NCBI GenBank assembly: GCA_025153445.1
Contig: JANZNS010000003.1
Coordinates: 248,001-312,000, forward strand
Source: Marinobacter sp. BGYM27
GTDB lineage: Bacteria; Pseudomonadota; Gammaproteobacteria; Pseudomonadales; Oleiphilaceae
DNA: 64,000 nucleotides
Direction: 5' to 3'
The notes beneath the pieces were generated by a model that ran no database searches, was not told where the DNA came from, and saw nothing but the letters and a program-made list of their open reading frames with translations. Within the stretch, counting starts at the first letter, position 1; each line of letters begins with the position of its first letter. The position numbers and the translations under genes were made by a program. Of the stretch, positions 8,288 through 18,011 are shown in pieces.

Positions 8288-11083
8288 ATGACCCTTGCGC
8301 TGGTCGTTCTATTGCCTTTTTTAGGCGCAATTGTAGCTCCGTTGTTTGCCCAGGCGGGCAGGACAGCAATCGCGATAGCATCGTCGCTTCCGCCAATCGT
8401 GGCACTTGCCGCGCTCTATCCTCACTGGTCGACGCTTGCTGCGGGCGGCGTACTGGTCCAGACACATGAGTGGCTGCCAGCAATCGGGTTATCGCTGAGC
8501 TTCCGCCTGGACGGCCTGTCGCTGCTGTTCGCGTTGTTGATCCTGGTTATTGGCGTGCTGATAATCCTCTACGCCCGCTACTACCTGAAAAAACACGAAA
8601 ATGTCGGCAAGTTTTACTCCCTGCTGCTGCTCTTTATGGGATCCATGCTGGGGATTGTGCTATCAAGCAACCTGTTGCTGATGCTGATTTTCTGGGAGCT
8701 GACCAGCGTGGTGTCATTCCTGCTGATCAGCTTCTGGAACTACAAACAGGATGCCCGTCGCGGTGCCCGTATGGCGCTCGCCGTGACCGGTGGCGGGGGA
8801 CTCGCGCTGCTGGCCGGTGTATTGCTGCTGGGTCAGATCGTGGGCAGCTACGAGCTGGATGATGTGCTGGCAGCAGCCGATACCATCAAGGCCAGCTCGC
8901 TCTACCCCGTGGCCCTGACGCTGGTGTTGCTGGGGGCCTTCACAAAATCTGCCCAGTTCCCGTTCCATTTCTGGCTACCTCACGCCATGCAGGCACCAAC
9001 GCCGGTTTCCGCCTATCTACATTCGGCAACCATGGTAAAGGCCGGCATCTTCCTGATGGCGCGGCTCTACCCGGCTTTGGCGGGCACGGAACTGTGGTTC
9101 TACATGGTCAGCTTTACCGGCATGGCAACGCTGCTGATCGGCGCATACACCGCCCTTTTCAAGCACGACCTCAAGGGGTTGCTGGCCCATTCGACGGTCA
9201 GTCATCTGGGCCTGATCACCTTGCTGTTCGGTATGGGCACCAAACTGGCAGCCATTGCAGCGGTTTTCCATGTTATTAACCACGCCACCTTCAAGGCGTC
9301 ATTGTTCATGGCCGCAGGGATCATCGATCATGAAACCGGCACCCGTGATATGCGGCGGATTAATGGCCTCTGGCAGTTCATGCCCCATACCGCAACGCTG
9401 GCCATGGTGGCCGCAGCCTCAATGGCCGGCGTGCCCTTGCTGAACGGGTTCCTGAGCAAGGAAATGTTTTTTGCCGAATCGCTGAATCTCAACCTGCCGG
9501 GCATATGGGCCTATCTGCCACCGGTCGTTGCAACACTCGCCGGGGTCTTCGCGGTCGCGTATTCCGCGCGCTTTATTCACGACGTCTTTTTCAATGGCAA
9601 ACCGGTAGATCTGCCGATTTACCCCCCCCATGAACCACCCCGTTACATGAAAATTCCGGTCGAGATACTGGTATTTGCCTGCGTAATGGTGGGGGTTTTC
9701 CCAACCTTTGCGATTGGTCCACTGCTCTATGCTGCGGCGGAGGCAACTCTGGCGGGTCCGGTACCCGAGTACCATCTGACAATCGTGCACGGCTTTAACC
9801 TGCCGCTGCTCATGAGTTTTCTTGCGTTCTTCCTTGGCTTGCTGATGTACACCCAGCGCCAGCGGTTCTTCGACTTCCACGCCCGCTTCCGCGAAATCGA
9901 CGAGAAAGCAGTGTTCGAGGCGGCAGTGTCACGGGTGGTTGAGTGGGCCCGCCGGTTTATCGAAGTGCTCGAGAATGGCTCATTGCAGCGCTACGTATTG
10001 TTGCTGTTGCTGGCCACGCTTGCTGTGACGATCGTTCCCATCACGTCGCTGGGGTTCAATGTTGGCAGTTTGGGCATCAGCCCGATTGACCTGCCCACAA
10101 CTGTCGGCTCACTGATCCTGATCGGCTGTGCACTCGGCGCTGCAGCCATGCACCGGGAACGTTTGTACGCGCTGATTCTGCTCAGTGTTGTGGGGCTGAT
10201 GGTGGCACTGACCTTCGCCCGTTTCTCTGCACCGGATCTGGCGATGACGCAACTGTCCGTTGAAGTCGTGACCATCGTGCTGTTGATGCTGGCGTTGTAT
10301 TACCTGCCATCCTGGACACCGCGCGAGGCAAGCCTGTTCCGCCGCTGGCGCGATGCCATTATTGCGCTGGTTGCCGGCAGCGGCATGTTCCTGATCACGT
10401 TGGCGATGCTCACCCGACCATTGGATTCCATCTCACGGTACTTCCTCGAGAACAGTGTTGAAGGCGGCGGTGGCAGCAATGTCGTGAACGTGATTCTGGT
10501 GGACTTCCGGGGCTTCGATACCCTGGGTGAAATTACGGTGCTGGCCATTGCGGCACTCGGCATCTACGCGATGCTGCGGGAAACCAAACTCACTGCACCA
10601 CCGACAGATGGTCAGGGACATCCCTGGTCGACGGATGCCCACCCGACCATATTGAAGCAGATTTCACGCCCGCTATTACCGCTGGCGCTGATGGTCTCAG
10701 CCTTTATATTCCTGCGCGGTCACAATATGCCGGGCGGTGGTTTTATAGCCGGACTGATCACAGCGGTTGCCATCATTCTCCAGTACATTGCCAGCGGCAT
10801 GACCTGGAGCCATCAGCGGATGCCGTTCAATCTACAGACGCCGGTGGCGCTTGGCCTGTTTATCGCTACGGCAACTGGCCTGGCGAGCTTCGCTTTCGGC
10901 TATCCATTCCTGACATCAACCTTCAGTCACATCCACTGGCCGGTGGTGGGCGATTTTGAGCTGGCCTCCGCCATGGCGTTTGATATCGGGGTTTATCTCA
11001 CCGTCGTCGGCGCCACTTTGATGATTCTGGCCAGCCTTGGCCGACTGACCAATCAGTCCGAAGTCAAACCGGGAGCCTATTGA
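8288..11083 (+). CDS. phaAB: Cation/proton antiporter subunit A fused to subunit B (PhaAB/MrpAB type)
   Basis: Core membrane subunit of the Mrp/Mnh/Pha multisubunit Na+(K+)/H+ antiporter in the inner membrane, 931 aa. The first about 500 residues are the complex-I NuoL-like antiporter module, with [39 protein letters not shown] and [17 protein letters not shown] carrying the conserved Glu and Lys residues. The MrpA-specific tail follows. Residues about 790-925 are an MnhB-like domain ([31 protein letters not shown]). The A-B fusion explains why no separate mnhB gene exists. ATG 8288 follows CGAGG. First gene of a six-gene operon; the downstream gene starts 1 nt after its stop. Confidence 0.95.
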   Translation: MTLALVVLLPFLGAIVAPLFAQAGRTAIAIASSLPPIVALAALYPHWSTLAAGGVLVQTHEWLPAIGLSLSFRLDGLSLLFALLILVIGVLIILYARYYLKKHENVGKFYSLLLLFMGSMLGIVLSSNLLLMLIFWELTSVVSFLLISFWNYKQDARRGARMALAVTGGGGLALLAGVLLLGQIVGSYELDDVLAAADTIKASSLYPVALTLVLLGAFTKSAQFPFHFWLPHAMQAPTPVSAYLHSATMVKAGIFLMARLYPALAGTELWFYMVSFTGMATLLIGAYTALFKHDLKGLLAHSTVSHLGLITLLFGMGTKLAAIAAVFHVINHATFKASLFMAAGIIDHETGTRDMRRINGLWQFMPHTATLAMVAAASMAGVPLLNGFLSKEMFFAESLNLNLPGIWAYLPPVVATLAGVFAVAYSARFIHDVFFNGKPVDLPIYPPHEPPRYMKIPVEILVFACVMVGVFPTFAIGPLLYAAAEATLAGPVPEYHLTIVHGFNLPLLMSFLAFFLGLLMYTQRQRFFDFHARFREIDEKAVFEAAVSRVVEWARRFIEVLENGSLQRYVLLLLLATLAVTIVPITSLGFNVGSLGISPIDLPTTVGSLILIGCALGAAAMHRERLYALILLSVVGLMVALTFARFSAPDLAMTQLSVEVVTIVLLMLALYYLPSWTPREASLFRRWRDAIIALVAGSGMFLITLAMLTRPLDSISRYFLENSVEGGGGSNVVNVILVDFRGFDTLGEITVLAIAALGIYAMLRETKLTAPPTDGQGHPWSTDAHPTILKQISRPLLPLALMVSAFIFLRGHNMPGGGFIAGLITAVAIILQYIASGMTWSHQRMPFNLQTPVALGLFIATATGLASFAFGYPFLTSTFSHIHWPVVGDFELASAMAFDIGVYLTVVGATLMILASLGRLTNQSEVKPGAY

Positions 11084-11084
11084 T

Positions 11085-11453
11085 ATGGAGATTCTTTTCG
11101 CCCTGATCATCGGCTCGCTCACGGCCTCCGGTGTCTTTCTCGTCCTGCGGGCACGTACCTTTCCGGTCGTCGTTGGACTCACTTTGCTGTCATACGGGGT
11201 CAACCTGTTCCTGTTTGCCTCCGGGCGTCTGGCAACAGGCGCCCAACCCATTATTGGCAGCACTGAAACCTACACCGATCCGCTGCCACAGGCGCTGGTA
11301 CTGACCGCCATCGTGATCGGCTTCGCCATGACGGCCTTTGTCGTGGTGCTGGCACTTCGTAGTCAAGCCGACACGGAGGATGACCACGTCAACGGCAAGA
11401 TCGAAGCGACGCCGCCGGTGGATACTGAAGAACACGCGGAGGATGCCCGATGA
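11085..11453 (+). CDS. phaC: Cation/proton antiporter subunit C
   Basis: Membrane subunit C of the Mrp antiporter, 122 aa, related to NuoK of complex I. Three predicted helices occupy residues 1-95 (FALIIGSLTASGVFLVLRA, VGLTLLSYGVNLFLFASGRL, ALVLTAIVIGFAMTAFVVV). The acidic hydrophilic tail ends ATPPVDTEEHAEDAR. The start is 1 nt after the phaAB stop, with GGAG in the end of that gene, and its stop overlaps the next start as ATGA. Function is known from the family and the operon, not from anything unique here. Confidence 0.93.
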   Translation: MEILFALIIGSLTASGVFLVLRARTFPVVVGLTLLSYGVNLFLFASGRLATGAQPIIGSTETYTDPLPQALVLTAIVIGFAMTAFVVVLALRSQADTEDDHVNGKIEATPPVDTEEHAEDAR

Positions 11454-12973
11454 ATCACTGGTTGACCGCACCCATTGTTCTACCGCTGTTGGGTGGCCTT
11501 CTCCAGATCTTTATGGGCTACGCACCTCTGGGCTTGCGCCGCACGCTTGGCCTGGCAACAACCACCCTGTTGCTCGTGGTTTCGGTCGCTTTGCTCATGC
11601 TGGCAGACGATGGCGCTTACCGTGCATACGCTTTCGGCAACTGGGCGCCCCCTTTTGGCATTGTGCTGGTGCTTGACCGACTTGCGGCGCTGATGCTGGT
11701 TGTGACCTCGGTGCTGGCACTGTTCTGCCACATCTACTCCACTCGTGGGACAGATGCAGTGGGGCGCCATTTCCACGCCCTTTTCCTGTTCCAGCTGATG
11801 GGTCTGAACATTGCCTTCCTGACCGGTGACCTGTTCAATCTGTTTGTCGCCTTTGAAGTGCTGCTGATCGCCTCATACGGCCTGTTGATGCATGGTGGTG
11901 GCACTATTCGCACCATACCGGGCCTGCACTATGTCGTGCTCAACCTGATCGGTTCGTCACTGTTCCTGATCAGCGCGGGCATGCTCTACAGCGTGCTGGG
12001 CACCCTCAATCTGGCGGACCTGGCGGTCAAGGTGCCACAGGTCAGTGGTTCCGATCAGGTCGTGGTTCAGGCCGCGGGAATGCTGCTGTTGATTGTGTTC
12101 GCGCTTAAAGCCGCCGTTCTCCCGCTTTGCTTCTGGCTGCCACAAGCCTATTCCACGGCAACTGCACCAGTCGCAGCACTGTTTTCGGTAATGACCAAAG
12201 TGGGCATCTACGCCATTCTCAGGGTATACAGCCTGGTATTCGGCGATGATGCCGGGGCGCTTGCACACCTGGGAATGGACTGGCTGTTCCCCCTGTCACT
12301 GCTAACCCTGGCGGTTGGTGTAATCGGTGCGCTCAGCGCCCAAAGCCTTCGCCGCCTGACCGCCTGGCAAGTCATTATTTCGGTCGGCACGCTGTTGGCA
12401 GCGCTCAGTCTGACATCTGTTGCCGGCACCTCGGCGGCACTGTTTTATCTGATTAACACCACCTGGGTGGTCGGCGGCATGTTCCTGGTCGCAGATCTGG
12501 TGGCACGCCAGCGCGGTTCTGTGGAGGACCGAATTGTCACCGCGCCCCGCATGCGTAGCCGAACCCTGCTGAGTGTGTTCTTTCTGTTCGGTGCTATCGC
12601 TTGCGCCGGGCTGCCGCCGCTAAGCGGTTTCTTTGCCAAGGTACTGATCCTGCAGGCGGTCACACCCGGCTGGACCATGGCATGGTTGTGGGGCGTCATT
12701 ATGGTAGGCAGCTTCCTGACGCTGATCGCCTACAGCCGTGCGGGGAGTATTGTTTTCTGGCGCAATGTCGAAGGTCACGTCAAGGATCCGGGCAGACTGA
12801 CATTGCCCGTGACGGTATCCGCTGGTGCCTTGATCGCCACCAGTATTGTGATTGTCGCCATGGCTGGCCCCATCAGCCGCTATACGGATGCGACAGCACA
12901 ACAGCTGCACACACCTTCAGCGTATATTGAAATTCTGGATACGCCGCAGGTCAATGGGGGGAGCGAGCAATGA
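11450..12973 (+). CDS. phaD: Cation/proton antiporter subunit D
   Basis: Subunit D of the Mrp antiporter, 507 aa, a 14-helix NuoM/N-like proton-translocating protein in the inner membrane. Conserved elements include FNLFVAFEVLLIASYGLLMH with the intramembrane Glu (about residue 137), KAAVLPLCFWLPQAYSTATA with the Lys (about 220), and SLRRLTAWQVIISVGTLLAA. It overlaps phaC by 4 nt (ATGA) and phaE by 4 nt, so translation is probably coupled through the operon. Confidence 0.94.
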   Translation: MNHWLTAPIVLPLLGGLLQIFMGYAPLGLRRTLGLATTTLLLVVSVALLMLADDGAYRAYAFGNWAPPFGIVLVLDRLAALMLVVTSVLALFCHIYSTRGTDAVGRHFHALFLFQLMGLNIAFLTGDLFNLFVAFEVLLIASYGLLMHGGGTIRTIPGLHYVVLNLIGSSLFLISAGMLYSVLGTLNLADLAVKVPQVSGSDQVVVQAAGMLLLIVFALKAAVLPLCFWLPQAYSTATAPVAALFSVMTKVGIYAILRVYSLVFGDDAGALAHLGMDWLFPLSLLTLAVGVIGALSAQSLRRLTAWQVIISVGTLLAALSLTSVAGTSAALFYLINTTWVVGGMFLVADLVARQRGSVEDRIVTAPRMRSRTLLSVFFLFGAIACAGLPPLSGFFAKVLILQAVTPGWTMAWLWGVIMVGSFLTLIAYSRAGSIVFWRNVEGHVKDPGRLTLPVTVSAGALIATSIVIVAMAGPISRYTDATAQQLHTPSAYIEILDTPQVNGGSEQ

Positions 12974-13464
12974 TAAAAGGACGCTTCGGTTTGCCGATGC
13001 CCATTCTGAGCCTGGCACTTTTTCTGGTCTGGCAGGCACTGAATGACGGCGTAACGGGTGGCAGCGTGGTGATGGGGTTATTGCTGGCCTGGCTGCTGCC
13101 GCTCGCCACACGTAATTTCTGGCCAGACCGGCCAGGCATCAAACATCCCTTGCGCTTCAGTTTTTATGTGGTGCGGGTGGTGTTCGACATTATTGTTGCC
13201 AGCGCTGAAGTGGCGCTGATCGTCATGATTCCCGGCCGCCAGCCCAAAACGGCGTTCGTCTCGTTCCCGCTGGAGCTTGAGCATCCGTTGGCGATCTCCA
13301 CCCTGGCGAGCACGATTTCACTGACGCCGGGCACCGTCAGCGCGGACATCAGTGACGACAACACCCTGCTGCTGATTCATGTGCTGGATCTGGACGACGA
13401 AGCCAAGCTGATTGAAACCATCAAACGCCGGTACGAACGGCCACTGAGGGAGATTTTCTCATGA
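12970..13464 (+). CDS. phaE: Cation/proton antiporter subunit E
   Basis: Subunit E of the Mrp antiporter, 164 aa. Hydrophobic N-terminal third with two helices, the RFSFYVVRVVFDIIVASAEV segment, then a cytoplasmic part containing HPLAISTLASTISLTPGTVS, the family signature, and DDNTLLLIHVLDLDDEAKLI. Overlaps the genes before and after by 4 nt each. No unusual residues seen. Confidence 0.93.
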   Translation: MIKGRFGLPMPILSLALFLVWQALNDGVTGGSVVMGLLLAWLLPLATRNFWPDRPGIKHPLRFSFYVVRVVFDIIVASAEVALIVMIPGRQPKTAFVSFPLELEHPLAISTLASTISLTPGTVSADISDDNTLLLIHVLDLDDEAKLIETIKRRYERPLREIFS

Positions 13465-13730
13465 TCGCCATAGCCCTGAAGATCACAATTGTCATGGTGT
13501 CGCTGGCCGTGGCCCTGAATGTCTACCGGCTGGTCAAGGGGCCGGATGCGCCGGATAGAATCCTGGCACTGGACAGTCTGTCTATCAACGCCATCGCCCT
13601 CATTCTGTTGCTGGGGATATCCATCAATTCGCGGCTGTATATCGAATCAGCACTGTTGATCGCCGTCATGGGATTTATTGGCACCGTGGCGCTGGCGAAA
13701 TACCTCAAGCGCGGCAGTGTTATTGAATAG
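13461..13730 (+). CDS. phaF: Cation/proton antiporter subunit F
   Basis: Subunit F of the Mrp antiporter, 89 aa, three membrane helices. The cytoplasmic loop VKGPDAPDRILALDSLSINA (about residues 26-45) is the MnhF family signature. It overlaps phaE by 4 nt. A gap of 35 nt with GGAG separates it from phaG, the only real gap inside the operon. Confidence 0.92.
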   Translation: MIAIALKITIVMVSLAVALNVYRLVKGPDAPDRILALDSLSINAIALILLLGISINSRLYIESALLIAVMGFIGTVALAKYLKRGSVIE

Positions 13731-13765
13731 CCCGGCCACACCGGAACTCAAATGGAGAACAGCAA

Positions 13766-14098
13766 ATGAATCCAATACTGGAAGCCGTAATTGCGGTATT
13801 GATGGTATCCGGCGGCGCGTTTACACTCGCCGGCGCTATCGGGCTGGCGCGACTGCAGGACTTTTACTCCCGGCTGCACGCACCAACCAAAGCCACCACG
13901 GTGGGGGTAGGCAGCATCACCCTGAGTTCCATGATCTACTTCATGGCAACAACAGGCGCGCTGGCTCTCAATGAAGGGCTGATCATGGTGTTCCTGTTCC
14001 TGACAGCGCCGATCAGTGCCAACATGCTCGCCAAGGCCGCCATGCATCTGCGGGTGCAACAGGCCGAGAACACCAAAGGGCAAGCCTGGGATCAGTAG
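13766..14098 (+). CDS. phaG: Cation/proton antiporter subunit G
   Basis: Subunit G of the Mrp antiporter, 110 aa, three membrane helices. Family segments are GGAFTLAGAIGLARLQDFYSR, the short loop HAPTKATTVGVGSITLSSMI, and FLTAPISANMLAKAAMH. ATG 13766 follows GGAGAACAGCAA. Last gene of the operon; its stop is 1 nt from the stop of a convergent DUF4112 gene, so transcripts must end inside or beyond that gene. Confidence 0.92.
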   Translation: MNPILEAVIAVLMVSGGAFTLAGAIGLARLQDFYSRLHAPTKATTVGVGSITLSSMIYFMATTGALALNEGLIMVFLFLTAPISANMLAKAAMHLRVQQAENTKGQAWDQ

Positions 14099-14099
14099 C

Positions 14100-14597
14100 T
14101 CAAACGGCTGAGCCACTGAAAAAAAGCGCCCGCCAGATCATGACGAGCAATGTCAGCAAAAGCGCACCGAACACCCCGATCAGCGAATAGAGTAACCAGG
14201 GGCGACGCTGTTTCTGCGGGTTCAGCTTTCTCTCGATGTGCTCATGCAACATCGCAGCGTTGCGGTTGTTCGCTTTCCACATTACGTCGAAAGCGTCGCC
14301 CACCAGCGGAATCAGTCCCACTACAAATTCAATCAGCACATTGCCAGCCATTCGTATGACCTGGCGTGGCCCGGCACCCACTTTTACAGCTTCAACCATC
14401 AGGTAAAGCGACAACAACAAGCCTGCCGCATCGCCAATACCCGGCAGCAGGCCGATCAGTGGATCAATGCCAAAGCGAATCTTGGTAAAGGGTATCCGGA
14501 ACTGGCTATCCAGCAATCGGGCAGTGCCGTCGATTCGGGCCAGTGCCCTTTCATAACGCGCTTTATCAGCAGGATCGGGGGTGCTGTTTACAGGCAT
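14100..14597 (-). CDS. DUF4112 family membrane protein
   Basis: Protein of 165 aa with the DUF4112 core at about residues 25-130: FRIPFTKIRFGIDPLIGLLP, GIGDAAGLLLSLYLM and VGLIPLVGDAFDVMWKANNR. There is a hydrophobic stretch in the core and one clear C-terminal helix (WLLYSLIGVFGALLLTLLVM). The function of the family is unknown. ATG 14597 is preferred because GGAT lies 8 nt upstream; an alternative ATG at 14606 adds three residues. Divergent from ppnP with only 65 bp between them. Confidence 0.82.
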   Translation of the reverse strand: MPVNSTPDPADKARYERALARIDGTARLLDSQFRIPFTKIRFGIDPLIGLLPGIGDAAGLLLSLYLMVEAVKVGAGPRQVIRMAGNVLIEFVVGLIPLVGDAFDVMWKANNRNAAMLHEHIERKLNPQKQRRPWLLYSLIGVFGALLLTLLVMIWRALFFSGSAV

Positions 14598-14662
14598 AAA
14601 TTTCATCCGGATTTGATCATTTTCACGTATAGTAGGCCATCCAAAATTCAGGAGACATGACT

Positions 14663-14944
14663 ATGTTGAAAGTAAACGAGTATTTCGAAGGTAATGCCAA
14701 GTCCATCTCCTTCCAGACAGCGACTCTGCCGGCCACCGTTGGCGTCATCAGCCCGGGCGAATACGAGTTCGGCACTACCAAGAAAGAAACAATGACCGTC
14801 GTCAGTGGCGCATTGACTGTACTGCTTCCGGGCATGGACACCTGGATGACTTACGCTGCAGGTGAGAGCTTTGAGATCGCCGGTCAGGCCAGTTTCAAGG
14901 CGAAGTCTGATATCGACACCGCATACCTGTGCACCTACGAATAA
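14663..14944 (+). CDS. ppnP: Pyrimidine/purine nucleoside phosphorylase
   Basis: Small cupin-fold enzyme of 93 aa in the YaiE/PpnP (DUF1255) family; the E. coli protein phosphorolyses several nucleosides. Family-specific segments are MLKVNEYFEGNAKSISF, GVISPGEYEFGTTKKETMTV and SGALTVLLPGMDTWMTYAAG, ending AYLCTYE. AGGAG lies 8 nt before ATG 14663, which matches the family start; ATG 14657 is too close to it. Single-gene unit, role in nucleoside salvage inferred. Confidence 0.92.
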   Translation: MLKVNEYFEGNAKSISFQTATLPATVGVISPGEYEFGTTKKETMTVVSGALTVLLPGMDTWMTYAAGESFEIAGQASFKAKSDIDTAYLCTYE

Positions 14945-14978
14945 CCTGATTGCGACAACGTTAAAACATAACGACTTT

Positions 14979-15006
14979 CGCCGTGCGCCCTCCCCGGGGC
15001 ACGGCG
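14979..15006 (+). terminator. Hairpin downstream of ppnP
   Basis: CGCCGTGC (14979-14986) pairs perfectly with GCACGGCG (14999-15006) across a 12-nt loop, 35 nt after the ppnP stop. Only ACTTT follows, so termination would be weak. The rest of the 270-bp gap up to the ligase gene shows no other feature. Confidence 0.45.
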
Positions 15007-15214
15007 ACTTTGCTAAACCGATCACCTGCAGAACACCCTCTGCACCTTACCCCCGCCAAAACACTCCGCCCTCTGCCTTTCTGCCGCAAACCGAGACGCT
15101 CCGCATTGAATTTCAATGCAAAATACACCCTTTGCCTTTTCAGAAAACTGTGTCAGATTACGCATTCAAGCCAAAATAAAACTCACGTTCGCAATAACAG
15201 AGGGTTGTTTCAAA

Positions 15215-16858
15215 ATGGCCAATACAAAAATAATTCCACCGGCGAAAGGGGCTTACAATTACCCTCTTCTGATCAAGCAGATCCTGCTTTCCGGTCCACG
15301 TTACGCGCCCAATGAAAAAATCGTCTATGCCGATCGCAGCGAGTACAGCTACAGCGATCTGGTTGACCGCATTCACCGCCTGGCCAACGTCCTGACCGAC
15401 GCCGGTGTAAAGCCGGGTGACACAGTCGCGGTACTGGATTGGGATACGCCACGCTATCTTGAATGCTTTTTCGCGATTCCGATGATCGGTGCTGTGCTGC
15501 ACACGGTGAACGTGCGCCTGTCGCCTGAGCAGGTGGTTTACACCATGAACCACGCCGAGGACGACCTGGTGCTGGTGCATGATGACTTCGTACCGCTGCT
15601 TGAGCAGGTCAGCAACGACCTGCAAACCGTCAAAGGGTATATACAGCTCACCGACAACGACAAGGCGGCCGACACCAGCCTGAAGTCCAAAGGCGAATAT
15701 GAAGCACTGATCAGCAAGGCCGGCGATCACTTCGACTTTCCGGACTTTGACGAGAACAGCATCGCCACAACCTTCTACACCACCGGCACCACCGGCAACC
15801 CGAAAGGGGTTTTCTTCAGCCACCGGCAGTTGGTGCTCCATACGATGGCACAAGCAGGCACGCTCGGATTCAGCGACCAGATGCCAATGCTGCGTTCATC
15901 CAGCGTTTATATGCCGATCACGCCGATGTTCCACGTGCATGCCTGGGGTGTGCCATACGCCGCCACCATGCTGGGCATCAAGCAGATCTACCCGGGCCGT
16001 TACGAGCCTGAGCTGCTGGTCAAGTTGCTGAAGGAGCACAACGTCACCTTCTCGCACTGTGTCCCCACCATCATGCAGATGATGCTTGCCACAGATGCAA
16101 TCAAGACTGCGGATCTCAGCAACTGGCATGTGCTCATCGGTGGCAGCGCGCTCACCGAAGGTCTGTGCCGCGCCGGCGCGAAGCTGGGCATTCGCATGTA
16201 TACCGGTTATGGCATGTCCGAAACAGCGCCACTGCTGTGTTCAACTTTCCTCACCGAAGAAGACGGCAAGCTGCCTCTGGAAGACCAGATCAGCAAACGC
16301 ATCAAAACCGGTATCGCCGGTCCAATGGTGGAGTTGCAGATTATCGATCCTGAGGGCAAGCCCCTTCCCCATGATGGAGAAACAAAGGGTGAAGTGGTTA
16401 CCCGGGCTCCCTGGCTGACCCAGGGCTACCTCAAAGAGCCGGAAAAAGGTGAAGAACTCTGGAAAGGCGGTTGGTTGCATACCGGCGACGTGGCCACCAT
16501 TGATCCTGATGGCACGCTGATTATTCGCGATCGCATAAAAGACGTGATCAAGACCGGTGGCGAGTGGCTATCGTCTCTCGATCTCGAGAACCTGATCAGC
16601 CAGCACCCGTCAGTCGCCGGTACGGCCGTGGTCGGCGTCCCCGATGAAAAGTGGGGTGAACGCCCACACGCATTGGTGATGCTGAATCAGGGTGAAACCG
16701 CGACTGTTGAGGATATCCAGGCGCACTTGCAACAGTTTGTCGATAGCGGTGACATTAACAAATGGGCCATTCCGCAGCAGATCGACTTTGTTGATGACAT
16801 TCCCAAAACCAGTGTGGGCAAGATCAACAAGAAACTGATCCGCGATCAACTCCACTGA
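15215..16858 (+). CDS. Acyl-CoA ligase (AMP-forming), medium/long-chain or DmdB-like
   Basis: Adenylate-forming CoA ligase of 547 aa. The ATP P-loop is TTGTTGNPKGV (about residues 190-200), followed by the YTGYGMSETAPLL adenine-binding motif, the WLHTGDVATIDPDGTLIIRD hinge region and the C-terminal GKINKKLI catalytic lysine. ATG 15215 (MANTKII) follows AGAGGG; the frame is open further upstream to 15116 but lacks family similarity. Start and length resemble AlkK-type fatty acid ligases and DmdB methylmercaptopropionate ligases; motifs cannot separate these. Monocistronic, with a hairpin after the stop. Confidence 0.88.
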   Translation: MANTKIIPPAKGAYNYPLLIKQILLSGPRYAPNEKIVYADRSEYSYSDLVDRIHRLANVLTDAGVKPGDTVAVLDWDTPRYLECFFAIPMIGAVLHTVNVRLSPEQVVYTMNHAEDDLVLVHDDFVPLLEQVSNDLQTVKGYIQLTDNDKAADTSLKSKGEYEALISKAGDHFDFPDFDENSIATTFYTTGTTGNPKGVFFSHRQLVLHTMAQAGTLGFSDQMPMLRSSSVYMPITPMFHVHAWGVPYAATMLGIKQIYPGRYEPELLVKLLKEHNVTFSHCVPTIMQMMLATDAIKTADLSNWHVLIGGSALTEGLCRAGAKLGIRMYTGYGMSETAPLLCSTFLTEEDGKLPLEDQISKRIKTGIAGPMVELQIIDPEGKPLPHDGETKGEVVTRAPWLTQGYLKEPEKGEELWKGGWLHTGDVATIDPDGTLIIRDRIKDVIKTGGEWLSSLDLENLISQHPSVAGTAVVGVPDEKWGERPHALVMLNQGETATVEDIQAHLQQFVDSGDINKWAIPQQIDFVDDIPKTSVGKINKKLIRDQLH

Positions 16859-16865
16859 CCGTCAT

Positions 16866-16888
16866 GCCCCGGCCAATCTGGCCGGGGC
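16866..16888 (+). terminator. GC-rich hairpin after the acyl-CoA ligase
   Basis: GCCCCGGCCA and TGGCCGGGGC form a perfect 10-bp stem around ATC, 7 nt after the stop codon. There is no T tract, so it may protect the mRNA end or act with other factors. Confidence 0.55.
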
Positions 16889-17021
16889 TCACGCCCCTCA
16901 CTGATCCCTTTCAAAACTTTAACCGCACAAGTACTTTAAATTTGCTCTCCTTAACCGCATATTGAGTATATAAATTTATCAAGACGTACCCGCCCATCTC
17001 AGATCAAACGTCGGAGTTTTC

Positions 17022-17534
17022 ATGAGTACCATCCTCAAACGTTTTCTTATCGTCTCCAGCCTTTACCTGCTCGCACCGACAGCCAACGCTCTGGATCTAG
17101 GCACCAAACTAAACACAGGTGCACTGGACCTGCCGCAACAGTCTGTCAAAGTCTCTGGCGAGGCCCAGCAATTGGTCGGCACGCTGCAGGAACAGCTGGG
17201 CGTCACTAAAACCCAGGCTGCAGGCGGCACTGGAGCCCTGTTGCAACTTGCACAAAACCAGCTCGACGGGAACTCGTTCAGCCAGGTGACTGACAGCGTT
17301 TCCGGACTGAGCGGTCTTCTCGGCGGAGGATCCGGAGGCAGCGGCAGCCTGCTGAGTTCAGCGCTGTCCAATATTTCATCAATGGATGGAGTAGAAAAGG
17401 CTTTCAGCGCCCTGGGTCTGCAAAGCGGCGCCATTGAGCAGTTTGCCCCGATTGTACTCGGCTTCCTGAAAGAACAGGGGCTGGGAGCCGACATCATTGG
17501 CAACCTGTCATCGCTGTGGGGCGTAGGCAGCTAA
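17022..17534 (+). CDS. DUF2780 (VcgC/VcgE family) exported protein
   Basis: Secreted protein of 170 aa. The Sec signal peptide spans residues 1-23 (LIVSSLYLLAPTANA). The rest is alanine-, glycine- and serine-rich with VSGEAQQLVGTLQEQLGVTK, the Gly-rich linker LLGGGSGGSGSLL, and a C-terminal MDGVEKAFSALGLQSGAIEQ region typical of DUF2780. The function is unknown in the family. GGAG precedes ATG 17022. Monocistronic, ending at a strong two-way terminator shared with the next gene. Confidence 0.8.
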   Translation: MSTILKRFLIVSSLYLLAPTANALDLGTKLNTGALDLPQQSVKVSGEAQQLVGTLQEQLGVTKTQAAGGTGALLQLAQNQLDGNSFSQVTDSVSGLSGLLGGGSGGSGSLLSSALSNISSMDGVEKAFSALGLQSGAIEQFAPIVLGFLKEQGLGADIIGNLSSLWGVGS

Positions 17535-17540
17535 CATTGT

Positions 17541-17577
17541 AAATAAGAAGGGGCGACATAGTCGCCCCTTCTTATTT
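17541..17577. terminator. Bidirectional rho-independent terminator
   Basis: A perfect 17-bp stem (AAATAAGAAGGGGCGAC and its complement) around ATA. The A-rich outer left arm and T-rich right arm give a U tract in both directions. It lies 6 bp after the DUF2780 stop and 2 bp after the stop of the convergent lipoprotein gene. Confidence 0.9.
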
Positions 17578-17579
17578 GA

Positions 17580-18011
17580 TCAACTGCGCTGATCCAAAAC
17601 CCGTCTTATGATCTGTCGCCGTGTTTGCTGGCCCGCATCCTCAGCGTGCTGCATGCCACGACTTCGAGCTTCGTCGCGGGCAGACCCCGACACCACACCC
17701 GTAAAGTAATCAACCACTGCCCCCTGATACGCCTTGAATGGACCGTCACAGCTTGCCTGTGCGGCTTCGGCTATATCTGATGGCGGCGCAGACTCGATAT
17801 GAACATAGGGATCTGCTGCTGCAACCATACAATTCTGGTAGGTACCAAACCGCCCCTGCAGTTCATTCTTCAGTGCCTGCTTTTGCTCATCATTGACGCT
17901 GGAAGACAAAGCGGCACAAGCACCCAACATGGCAGCCATCGCGGTAATACCAGCACCACGGGCGCACCGTTTTGGCCACCGACCAGGGGTTCGAGTCTCA
18001 GGCGAATGCAT
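17580..18011 (-). CDS. Putative lipoprotein, unrecognised
   Basis: Protein of 143 aa. The N-terminus is basic, followed by the hydrophobic GAGITAMAAMLGACAALSSS, where LGAC is a lipobox with Cys at about residue 31. The mature part has a conserved-looking core (GRFGTYQNCMVAAADPYVHI, then AAQASCDGPFKAYQGAVVDY) with two cysteines that may form a disulfide, and an Arg-rich helical end. I do not recognise the family. ATG 18011 has AAGGAGGGG upstream. It overlaps the end of the upstream GST gene by 14 nt, so the two are co-transcribed. Confidence 0.72.
   Translation of the reverse strand: MHSPETRTPGRWPKRCARGAGITAMAAMLGACAALSSSVNDEQKQALKNELQGRFGTYQNCMVAAADPYVHIESAPPSDIAEAAQASCDGPFKAYQGAVVDYFTGVVSGSARDEARSRGMQHAEDAGQQTRRQIIRRVLDQRS

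Noticed and set aside
15158-15853. 231-codon frame on the minus strand
   Set aside because: Antisense to the acyl-CoA ligase gene and without recognisable domains.
17980-18000. tRNA T-arm-like GGTTCGAGTCTC
   Set aside because: It lies inside the start of the lipoprotein gene and no D-arm, anticodon arm or acceptor pairing could be built around it.
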